Shown here: one piece after another, positions 57,366-64,000 of the stretch
Numbering within the stretch: position 1 is the stretch's first letter
Layout: every line of letters begins with the position of its first letter
Assembly: GCA_947504115.1 (NCBI GenBank)
Contig: CANNGH010000002.1
Location: 62,001-126,000, forward strand
Reading direction: 5' to 3'
Length of the DNA: 64,000 bases
Source: an uncultured Sedimentitalea sp.
Lineage (GTDB): Bacteria; Pseudomonadota; Alphaproteobacteria; Rhodobacterales; Rhodobacteraceae
The notes under the pieces: generated by a model
Told to the model about the DNA's origin: nothing
Database searches by the model: none
Seen by the model: only the letters and a program-made list of their open reading frames with translations
Translations under genes and position numbers: made by a program

Positions 57366-57509
57366 ATGACCAACCCGATCGCCCTGATTCTGGGCCTGCT
57401 GATTGCCGCCCTGGTTGCGTTGGATCTGATGCTGTTCGGCTCGCAACACATGGTGTTTCTGGGCAAGCGGATGTTCGATCTGATCGAATGGATGGCGTTC
57501 TGGCGCTGA
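57366..57509 (+). CDS. 47-residue membrane protein after gap
   Basis: One hydrophobic helix (NPIALILGLLIAALVALDLMLF), a short loop, then an amphipathic end MFDLIEWMAFWR. The Trp-rich C-terminus EWMAFWR is distinctive and appears to be conserved among related small proteins in this bacterial group. It lies 68 bases after gap in the same direction and converges with coaD (13-base gap). The function is unknown. Confidence 0.7.
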   Translation: MTNPIALILGLLIAALVALDLMLFGSQHMVFLGKRMFDLIEWMAFWR

Positions 57510-57521
57510 AGCGAGAACGCG

Positions 57522-58019
57522 TTACCGCTTGCCCAGCCGGTCAAGCAGGGCCTTGTTGACGGCGGGCGTGACGAATTTGGACACGTCGCCGTCCAGACGG
57601 GCGATCTCCTTAACCAGCTTGCTGGCGATGGCCTGGTGCTTGGCATCGGCCATCAGGAACGCGGTTTCCACGCTGTCGTCCAGCATCCGGTTCATGCCGA
57701 CCATCTGGTATTCGTATTCGAAATCGGCCACCGCACGCAGGCCGCGCAGGATGATCTGCGCACCGACATCGTTGGCGCAATCGATCAGCAGGTTCTCGAA
57801 CGGATGCGCGACGATCTCGCTGCCGGTCTGTTCGCTCAGCTTGGCGCATTCCGCCTCGATCATCGCGACGCGTTCCTCAAGCGAGAACAGCGGCCCCTTG
57901 TCACGGTTGATGGCGACCCCGATCACCAGCCGGTCCACCATCATGGCCGCGCGGCGGATGATGTCGATATGTCCCAGCGTGATCGGGTCGAAGGTTCCGG
58001 GGTAAAGACCGATGCGCAT
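57522..58019 (-). CDS. coaD: Pantetheine-phosphate adenylyltransferase
   Basis: Fourth step of coenzyme A synthesis; 165 residues. It has the nucleotidyltransferase signature YPGTFDPITLGHIDIIRRA, then VAINRDKGPLFSLEERVAMI, ILRGLRAVADFEYEYQMVGMNR and the second signature with VKEIARLDGDVSKFV. AAGGAAG lies ~6 bases before the ATG at 58019. Confidence 0.97.
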   Translation of the reverse strand: MRIGLYPGTFDPITLGHIDIIRRAAMMVDRLVIGVAINRDKGPLFSLEERVAMIEAECAKLSEQTGSEIVAHPFENLLIDCANDVGAQIILRGLRAVADFEYEYQMVGMNRMLDDSVETAFLMADAKHQAIASKLVKEIARLDGDVSKFVTPAVNKALLDRLGKR

Positions 58020-58138
58020 CACGGCTTCCTTCTGTGTCGGACGATGCCGCACACGCAACCACAAGCGCGCCCGCCGATCAAGCCATCGTCACCGCATTTG
58101 TCCGCCGGCGCGTGGGTTTCGCCACGCGCGCGGCAAGA

Positions 58139-58573
58139 TCAATGCCCCATGATCATGCCTTTCAGCGCCTCTTTCTCCATCGACAGTTCCGACAATTGCG
58201 CCTTGACCACGTCACCGATGCTGATGACGCCGATCATCTTGCCATTGTCGATAACCGGCATGTGGCGGAAACGTCCCTCGGTCATGCGCGCCATCAGTTC
58301 CTGAGAACTGGACTGGCTGGTGCAGGTCTCGACCTTGGTGGTCATGTAATCGCGCACCGGATGGGGGAGGCAAGCCCCGCCGGTCTGCGCCAGTTCGCGC
58401 ACGATGTCGCGTTCGGACAGGATGCCGTCGGGCGCATTTCCGTCCTGGGACACAACGATCGACCCGATCCGGTGCTGCGCCAGAATCGCCGCTGCTTCGG
58501 CGACGCTCGCATCGGGTTTCACCGTCAGAACCCCGGTGAGGGCTTTGGTCTTCAGCAATTGATGGACAAGCAT
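58139..58573 (-). CDS. Two-CBS-domain protein
   Basis: 144 residues consisting of a CBS pair: TVKPDASVAEAAAILAQHRIGSIVV, ILSERDIVREL and, in the second, TCTSQSSSQELMARMTEGRFRHMPVI, GVISIGDVVKAQL. Such stand-alone pairs bind adenine nucleotides and act as energy sensors or regulatory subunits. GGAG lies ~10 bases before the ATG at 58573. The partner is unknown. Confidence 0.9.
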   Translation of the reverse strand: MLVHQLLKTKALTGVLTVKPDASVAEAAAILAQHRIGSIVVSQDGNAPDGILSERDIVRELAQTGGACLPHPVRDYMTTKVETCTSQSSSQELMARMTEGRFRHMPVIDNGKMIGVISIGDVVKAQLSELSMEKEALKGMIMGH

Positions 58574-58634
58574 GACGCAACGTCTCCGCAATATTCTTTC
58601 GTTAAGACCAGCGTCGCCGCAACAAGCGGACAAG

Positions 58635-59531
58635 TCAAGTCAACCTCTGCAATCGCGTCACTTCATCGCGCAAACCTTCGCTTATCGCGTCAGCCAGACG
58701 GTTCAAACGCTCGCTGCGCTGGTCGCCTTGATGGCGCACAAGATAGAACGCCCGCGTCAGCGCGATCCGGTCGGTCAGCAGCTTGTGCAGTTCAGGATGA
58801 TTGGGAAGCGCGAAATCATGCGCCACGCACAGCCCCGCCCCCTGCGCCGCCAGGTTCAGTTGCACGGGCACAGAATTGGACGCCAGCGGCACGCGCTCGA
58901 CCCCCAGATCGGCCAGGTAATCCAGTTCGGCGTCGAATATCATGTCGGGAATGTAGCCGATCATGCGCTGGCCGCGCAGATCGCCCGGGCCGCGAATCGG
59001 CGGGCTGACATCCAGATAGCTTTGCGCGGCGACCAGATGCAGGTGATAATCGGTGATCTTGTGCACCAGCAGCCGTCCGGCGGTGGGCGGGCTGACGGTG
59101 ATCGCCATGTCGGCCTCGCGCCGCGACAGGTTGACCACGCGCGGCTGGGCGACGATCTGGATGTCGAGATCGGGGTTTTCGGCGGCGATGGCGGCGCAGA
59201 CCTGCGGCAGCGCGTAATTGGCGCACCCATCCGGTGCGCCGATGCGGATCGCGCCCGACAGGCTTTCGCTGGGTCCGGCCAGCGCGTCGGTCGCGGCGCG
59301 CATCGCCTGCTCGGCGGTTTCGACATGGGCCAGCAACCGCTCGCCCGCCGCGCTCAGCGTATAACCTTGCGGTGACTTGACGAAAACCGGCGCCGCCAGC
59401 GCGCTTTCCAGCCGTGCGATGCGACGCCCCACCGTCGCCGGGTCCAGCTTCAGCACCCGCCCCGCCCCCGACAGGCTTTCGGCGCGGGCCACGGCGAGAA
59501 AGATTCTTAGGTCGTCCCAATGCGCGTCCAT
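58635..59531 (-). CDS. LysR-family regulator, likely of mmsA
   Basis: 298 residues: N-terminal LysR HTH (WDDLRIFLAVARAESLSGAGRVLKLDPATVGRRIARLE, residues ~5-42) and a periplasmic-binding-like effector domain (SGAIRIGAPDGCANYALP, IVAQPRVVNLSRREADMAI). The ATG at 59531 directly precedes the HTH. It is divergent from mmsA with a 106-base gap, the classic LysR arrangement, so it probably controls the valine-degradation genes. Confidence 0.93.
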   Translation of the reverse strand: MDAHWDDLRIFLAVARAESLSGAGRVLKLDPATVGRRIARLESALAAPVFVKSPQGYTLSAAGERLLAHVETAEQAMRAATDALAGPSESLSGAIRIGAPDGCANYALPQVCAAIAAENPDLDIQIVAQPRVVNLSRREADMAITVSPPTAGRLLVHKITDYHLHLVAAQSYLDVSPPIRGPGDLRGQRMIGYIPDMIFDAELDYLADLGVERVPLASNSVPVQLNLAAQGAGLCVAHDFALPNHPELHKLLTDRIALTRAFYLVRHQGDQRSERLNRLADAISEGLRDEVTRLQRLT

Positions 59532-59637
59532 CCGCCCCCCTTTGCAAAGCTGCAAAACGTGTTTGAAATCTTGCCTCTGTTCAGCCGTTTTTTGCAAGCC
59601 TATGGTGCGACAGAACCAGTTTGAAAGGAAAGATCCC

Positions 59638-61137
59638 ATGCAGGAACTGACCCATTACATCGACGGCAAGCACGTCAAGGGCACGTCGGGCCGCTTTGCC
59701 GACGTCTACAATCCCGCCACCGGGGAGGTGCAGGCCAAGGTGCCGCTGGCCACGCAAGAGGAACTGGCCAAGGCCGTGGACTCGGCCGCAAAGGCGCAGG
59801 AGGGCTGGGCCAACACCAACCCGCAGCGCCGGGCCCGGGTGCTGATGGAGTTCGTCCGTCTGGTCAATCGCGACATGGAAAAGCTGGCCGAGGCGCTGAG
59901 CCGCGAACACGGCAAGACCATCCCCGACGCCAAGGGCGACGTGCAGCGCGGTCTGGAAGTCGTCGAATTCTGCATCGGCGCGCCGCACCTGCTGAAAGGC
60001 GAATACACCGCCAGTGCCAGCCGCGGCATCGACATCTATTCCATGCGCCAGCCGCTGGGCGTGGTCGCGGGCATCACGCCGTTCAACTTCCCGGCCATGA
60101 TCCCGATGTGGAAAATGGGTCCGGCGCTGGCTTGCGGCAACGCGATGATCCTGAAACCGTCCGAGCGCGACCCCTCGGTGCCGCTGATGCTGGCGGAACT
60201 GATGACCGAGGCCGGCCTGCCCGATGGCGTGTTGCAGGTGATCAACGGCGACAAGGATTCGGTCGATGCGATCCTCGACAACGAGACGATCCAGGCGGTC
60301 GGCTTCGTCGGCTCGACCCCGATCGCTCAGTATATCTATGCCCGCGGTTGCGAGAACGGCAAGCGGGTGCAGTGTTTCGGCGGTGCCAAGAACCACATGA
60401 TCATCATGCCGGACGCCGATCTGGATCAGGCCGCCGACGCGCTGGTCGGTGCCGGTTTCGGGGCTGCGGGCGAACGCTGCATGGCGATCTCGGTCGCGGT
60501 GCCGGTGGGCGACGAGACCGCCGACCGCCTGATGGAAAAGCTGGTGCCGCGTGTCGAAAAGCTGAAGGTCGGCCCCTATACTGCGGGCGAAGACGTGGAT
60601 TACGGCCCCGTCGTGACCGCCGCCGCGAAAGAGAACATCGCGCGTCTGGTGCAGACCGGCATCGACCAGGGCGCCAAGCTGTTGGTGGACGGGCGCGACT
60701 TCAAATTGCAGGGCTACGAGGACGGCTTTTTCGTCGGCCCGCACCTGTTCGACCATGCCACGACCGACATGGACATCTACAAGACCGAGATTTTCGGTCC
60801 GGTCCTGACCACCGTGCGCGCCCAGGACTACGAAGAGGCGCTGGCCATGGCCACTGACCATGAATACGGCAACGGCGTGGCGATCTTTACGCGCGACGGC
60901 GATGCCGCGCGCGATTTCGCCGACCGGGTGAATGTCGGCATGGTCGGGATCAACTTCCCGATCCCGGTGCCGCTGGCCTATCACACCTTCGGCGGCTGGA
61001 AGAAATCGGGCTTTGGCGATCTGAACCAGCACGGGCCGGACGCGTTCAAGTTCTATACCAAGACCAAGACCGTGACCGCCCGCTGGCCCAGCGGCATCAA
61101 GGATGGCGGCGATTTCAACATTCCCGTCATGGAGTGA
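59638..61137 (+). CDS. mmsA: Methylmalonate-semialdehyde dehydrogenase (acylating)
   Basis: 499 residues of the aldehyde dehydrogenase family. It converts methylmalonate semialdehyde with CoA and NAD to propionyl-CoA in valine and inositol breakdown. The catalytic Cys281 is in AAGERCMAISVA, the nucleotide fold in ITPFNFPAMIPMWKMGPAL, and the family mark VGFVGSTPIAQYIYARG with [27 protein letters not shown] lies ~6 bases before the ATG. An intrinsic terminator follows. Confidence 0.96.
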   Translation: MQELTHYIDGKHVKGTSGRFADVYNPATGEVQAKVPLATQEELAKAVDSAAKAQEGWANTNPQRRARVLMEFVRLVNRDMEKLAEALSREHGKTIPDAKGDVQRGLEVVEFCIGAPHLLKGEYTASASRGIDIYSMRQPLGVVAGITPFNFPAMIPMWKMGPALACGNAMILKPSERDPSVPLMLAELMTEAGLPDGVLQVINGDKDSVDAILDNETIQAVGFVGSTPIAQYIYARGCENGKRVQCFGGAKNHMIIMPDADLDQAADALVGAGFGAAGERCMAISVAVPVGDETADRLMEKLVPRVEKLKVGPYTAGEDVDYGPVVTAAAKENIARLVQTGIDQGAKLLVDGRDFKLQGYEDGFFVGPHLFDHATTDMDIYKTEIFGPVLTTVRAQDYEEALAMATDHEYGNGVAIFTRDGDAARDFADRVNVGMVGINFPIPVPLAYHTFGGWKKSGFGDLNQHGPDAFKFYTKTKTVTARWPSGIKDGGDFNIPVME

Positions 61138-61170
61138 TAGCGCCGCAACGCGCAAGGCGGCTTGCACACA

Positions 61171-61199
61171 CCCCCGGTCGTCACGACCGGGGGGTTCTT
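61171..61199 (+). terminator. Terminator after mmsA
   Basis: A 10-bp perfect stem (CCCCCGGTCG, loop TCA, CGACCGGGGG) is followed by GTTCTTC, 33 bases after the mmsA stop. It separates mmsA from the L,D-transpeptidase gene. Confidence 0.85.
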
Positions 61200-61334
61200 C
61201 CGATCATGCCATGCGGCCAAATATGCCACAGTCAAACATCAAATCCGCGCGATAAAGACGCGACTCCCCTTTAAAACCGCGCGACCGCGCCATATTAAGA
61301 GGGACAAGGAATTGAGCACGAAAGGACCGTTCTC

Positions 61335-61949
61335 ATGCCAAAAATCCGATTCTCCCGCCGCGACGCCCTGTTGGCGACCGGTGCCGCATTGTTCACGCCC
61401 TCGATCCTGCGCGCGCAGGATATTGCAATGCCCGTCGACGAGGCATTTCCCGCCGTCGAGCCGGTGATCCGCGATCAGGTACCGGTGCGCCGCAACGTGT
61501 CGTCGTTCGTCCGCCAGGATTGGCGCGATCATTTCGACACGCTGGGCAAGGGCGCGATCCTGTGTGACACCACCAGTCGCGCCGTGCATTACTGGGGCGC
61601 TGACGATCAGACTTACCGCCTGTTCCCATCGTCGGTGCCGATGAGCGAGGAAATGACCAAGCGCGGCTATACCGAGATCGTGCGCAAGAAGGTCGGCCCG
61701 ACATGGACGCCGACCGCCAACATGCGCGAGCGCGACCCCACCCTGCCCGCCTTCATGCCGGCCGGTCCGGGCAATCCGCTGGGCACTCACGCGATGTATT
61801 TCACCTGGCCCGCCTATCTGATCCACGGCACCCACGACACGCGTAAGATCGGGCGGCAGAGCAGCTCGGGCTGTATCGGGCTGTATAACCCGCATATCAA
61901 GGAACTGTTCGCGCTGACGGCCGTGGGCACGCAGGTTCGCCTGATCTGA
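61335..61949 (+). CDS. L,D-transpeptidase, YkuD type
   Basis: 204 residues with a Tat-like leader (FSRRDALLATGAALF) exporting it to the periplasm. The YkuD domain has YLIHGTHDT (His164) and the nucleophile Cys180 in SSGCIGLYN; the usual SHGC(I/V)R His and Arg are replaced by Ser and Gly, an atypical variant. Such enzymes form 3-3 peptidoglycan cross-links or attach proteins to the wall. It sits inside the valine-degradation group but has its own terminator and probably its own promoter. Confidence 0.9.
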   Translation: MPKIRFSRRDALLATGAALFTPSILRAQDIAMPVDEAFPAVEPVIRDQVPVRRNVSSFVRQDWRDHFDTLGKGAILCDTTSRAVHYWGADDQTYRLFPSSVPMSEEMTKRGYTEIVRKKVGPTWTPTANMRERDPTLPAFMPAGPGNPLGTHAMYFTWPAYLIHGTHDTRKIGRQSSSGCIGLYNPHIKELFALTAVGTQVRLI

Positions 61950-61975
61950 TCGCGCACGGACGCGCGATCCCAGTC
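61948..61975 (+). terminator. Short hairpin at the L,D-transpeptidase stop
   Basis: GATCGCGC and GCGCGATC (8 bp, 6-base loop) begin on the stop codon and are followed by CCAGTCTTTCC. It is a plausible but weaker terminator. Confidence 0.5.
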
Positions 61976-62117
61976 TTTCCATTCGCTGGCACGGGCGTTA
62001 GCCTGTAATTACAGGCCCGCCCGTGCATTCGCATGTCAGTGGCACCGATCCTGCAAAACTGCTGCAAGGATTGGTGACTACACGAAAGTCCAGTTCGCCA
62101 GCCGAAAGGACACAAGG

Positions 62118-63260
62118 ATGGATTTTGCACTCAGCGAGGAACAGACCGCGATTTTCGACATGGCCCGCGCCTTCGGGCAGGACGAAATCGCCCCCCATGC
62201 CCGCCAGTGGGAGGCTGATGGGACCATCCCCAAGGCGCTCTGGCCCAAGGTGGGCGAATTGGGGTTCGGCGGCCTCTACGTGTCCGAGGAATCGGGCGGC
62301 GCCGGGCTGACCCGTCTGGACGCGACGCTGGTCTTCGAAGCGCTGTCGATGGCCTGCCCCTCGGTCGCGGCGTTCCTGTCGATCCACAACATGTGCGCGC
62401 GGATGCTCGACAGCTTTGCCGACGACGCGTTGAAGGCCCGGGTGCTGCCCGACGTGCTGAGCATGAACACGGTATTGTCCTATTGCCTGACCGAACCGGG
62501 ATCTGGCAGCGATGCGGCGGCGCTGAAAACCCGCGCCGCGCGCAGCAATGACGGCTATGTGCTGAACGGCACCAAGGCGTTCATCTCCGGCGGCGGCTAT
62601 TCCGACGCCTATCTGTGCATGGTGCGCACCGGCGAGGATGGGCCTAGGGGAATTTCCACGCTCTATGTCGAGGATGGCACGCCCGGCCTGTCCTTTGGCG
62701 GGCTAGAGGACAAAATGGGCTGGCGCAGTCAGCCCACGGCGCAGGTGCAGTTCGACGATTGCCACGTCCCGGCGGAAAATCTGGTGGGCGAAGAGGGCAA
62801 GGGGTTCCGCTATGCCATGGCGGGGCTGGATGGCGGGCGGCTGAATATCTCGGCCTGCAGCCTCGGCGGCGCTCAGGCGGCGCTGGACCTGACGCTGCAA
62901 TATATGGGCGAGCGCAAGGCATTCGGGCAGAGCATCGACCAGTTCCAGGGGCTGCAATTCCGCCTCGCTGACATGGAAACCGAGCTTCAGGCGGCGCGCA
63001 CCTTCCTGCGGCAGGCGGCGTGGAAGCTGGACATTCAGGCCCCCGACGCCACCAAGTTCTGCGCCATGGCGAAGCGGTTCGTGACCGATACGGGCTCGAA
63101 GATCGTCGATCAATGCCTGCAACTGCATGGCGGATACGGCTATCTGGCCGATTACGGGATCGAAAAACTGGTCCGCGATCTGCGCGTGCACCAGATACTG
63201 GAAGGCACGAACGAAATCATGCGCGTGATCGTGGCGCGCGCATTGCTGGCCGAACGCTAA
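62118..63260 (+). CDS. Acyl-CoA dehydrogenase, isobutyryl-CoA type
   Basis: FAD enzyme of 380 residues. It has CLTEPGSGSDAAAL and KAFISGGGYSDAYLCMVR (FAD/substrate region), GERKAFGQSIDQFQGLQFRLADME (positions ~275-298) and the catalytic-Glu end ILEGTNEIMRVIVARALL. Its position between mmsA and a 3-hydroxyisobutyryl-CoA hydrolase points to isobutyryl-CoA of valine breakdown as substrate; 2-methylbutyryl-CoA is possible. GAAAGGAC precedes the ATG. Confidence 0.93.
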   Translation: MDFALSEEQTAIFDMARAFGQDEIAPHARQWEADGTIPKALWPKVGELGFGGLYVSEESGGAGLTRLDATLVFEALSMACPSVAAFLSIHNMCARMLDSFADDALKARVLPDVLSMNTVLSYCLTEPGSGSDAAALKTRAARSNDGYVLNGTKAFISGGGYSDAYLCMVRTGEDGPRGISTLYVEDGTPGLSFGGLEDKMGWRSQPTAQVQFDDCHVPAENLVGEEGKGFRYAMAGLDGGRLNISACSLGGAQAALDLTLQYMGERKAFGQSIDQFQGLQFRLADMETELQAARTFLRQAAWKLDIQAPDATKFCAMAKRFVTDTGSKIVDQCLQLHGGYGYLADYGIEKLVRDLRVHQILEGTNEIMRVIVARALLAER

Positions 63261-63274
63261 AAAAGGGGGCGCGC

Positions 63275-64000
63275 ATGTCCGACATCGAAATCCGCAAGAC
63301 CGGGCGCGCGGGTCGCATCACCCTGACCCGGCCCGAGGCGCTGAACGCGCTGACCTATGAGATGTGTCTGGCCATCCACGCCGCCCTTGAAGACTGGCGC
63401 GCGGATAGCGGCGTCGATCTGGTGGTGATCGACGCCCTTGGCGACCGCGCGTTCTGCGCCGGGGGCGACATAGCCGACATGTACCGCTCGGGGACGAACG
63501 GGGATTACGATTACGGGCGACGGTTCTGGCGCGATGAATACCGCATGAACGCGGCAATTGCGGAATATGAAAAACCCATCGTCAGCTTCATGCAGGGTTT
63601 CGTCATGGGCGGCGGCGTCGGCATCGGCTGTCACGGCTCGCACCGGATCTTGGACACCGACACGCGCATGGCCATGCCGGAAACCGGCATCGGGCTGGTC
63701 CCGGATGTGGGCGGAACCTATCTGCTGGCGCGCGCGCCGGGTCGTGTTGGGGAATATCTGGGGCTGACGGGCGCACGGATGGACCCCGACGACGCGATTC
63801 GCGCCGGTTTCGCCGACATGTTCATTCCGCGCACGGAGTGGCTGACCTTGATCGACGAACTGGAACGCGGCGGCGATACGGCCTGTCTCACCCCTTCGCT
63901 GCAGGACCCGCCGCCCGGGGTGCTGCGCACCGAGCGCGAGATGATCGACCGGCTGTTCGGCAGCGCGACGCTGACCGATATTGCCACCGCCCTGCGCGCC
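63275..64000 (+). CDS. 3-hydroxyisobutyryl-CoA hydrolase (cut by window edge)
   Basis: The first 242 residues of a crotonase-family protein; the frame runs off the right edge. RAFCAGGDIADMY and GFVMGGGVGIGCHGSHRI are the oxyanion loops, and the MAMPETGIGLVPDVGGTYLLA stretch is characteristic of HIBCH rather than enoyl-CoA hydratase. It hydrolyses 3-hydroxyisobutyryl-CoA in the valine pathway, matching the genes upstream. It starts 14 bases after the dehydrogenase stop behind AAAAGGGGG. Confidence 0.93.
   Translation, partial: MSDIEIRKTGRAGRITLTRPEALNALTYEMCLAIHAALEDWRADSGVDLVVIDALGDRAFCAGGDIADMYRSGTNGDYDYGRRFWRDEYRMNAAIAEYEKPIVSFMQGFVMGGGVGIGCHGSHRILDTDTRMAMPETGIGLVPDVGGTYLLARAPGRVGEYLGLTGARMDPDDAIRAGFADMFIPRTEWLTLIDELERGGDTACLTPSLQDPPPGVLRTEREMIDRLFGSATLTDIATALRA

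Overview
The window is a high-GC, densely packed chromosomal segment that looks like an alphaproteobacterium of the order Rhodobacterales (Roseobacter/Paracoccaceae type). The evidence is the gene content and order: lon next to an HU gene and tRNA-Val, a siroheme/sulfite reductase operon with DUF2849 and DUF934 genes, DUF6456/DUF6477 genes, zapA next to tkt, and a TmoXVW-like transporter. It also carries an alphaproteobacterial-type LexA site. I see no insertion sequence, prophage, CRISPR array or plasmid gene. No gene-free stretch exceeds 300 bases.

Layout. 1-10 kb: the 3' end of a catalase, a TorT/TorS/TorR sensory system, and a TmoX/TmoV/TmoW-like TMAO/betaine ABC transporter with TorR-box-like repeats in front. 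10-18 kb: a membrane protein, tRNA-Val(CAC), HU, Lon (with an RpoH-like promoter), Tgt, two Fe-S assembly proteins flanking a SatD/DUF3307 pair, and TpiA. 18-24 kb: an Lrp-family regulator divergent from an assimilatory sulfate-reduction operon (cobA, DUF2849, cysI, cysH, DUF934, fpr). 24-33 kb: infC with an AUA start codon, a repeat-rich OmpA-family protein, XdhC, LipA, a peroxiredoxin, DUF6456/DUF6477 proteins, and an MttB-family methyltransferase without pyrrolysine.

33-48 kb: GuaA, a compositionally different FkbM methyltransferase, an EamA transporter, a FadL-like porin, an orphan P-loop protein, a TetR regulator, an alpha/beta hydrolase, MetA, RpsI/RplM, two acyl-CoA enzymes, TrmFO, GluQ, HisI, a NifU-like scaffold, and a 40-residue membrane protein behind a LexA box. 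48-64 kb: a zincin protease, PurL, BolA plus Grx4, a frameshifted MliC-like gene, ZapA with a coiled-coil partner, Tkt, DUF808, Gap, a 47-residue membrane protein, CoaD and a CBS protein. It ends with a valine-catabolic group (LysR regulator, mmsA, L,D-transpeptidase, acyl-CoA dehydrogenase, 3-hydroxyisobutyryl-CoA hydrolase) that runs off the right edge.

Themes. Methylated-amine sensing and uptake (tor, tmo, mttB) fits a marine or osmolyte-using lifestyle. Several genes serve Fe-S or siroheme metabolism (SufT, IscA-type, NifU-like, BolA/Grx4, CysI, CysH, LipA). The strongest candidate for something undescribed is the 40-residue membrane protein at 47752-47874: it has a good ribosome-binding site, a strong terminator and an upstream GAAC-N7-GAAC LexA site, which makes it a possible analogue of the Caulobacter SOS division inhibitor SidA. 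Other notable points are the AUA start of infC, a dispersed repeat that supplies the start of cysH, and the TorTSR-transporter pairing without a TMAO reductase.
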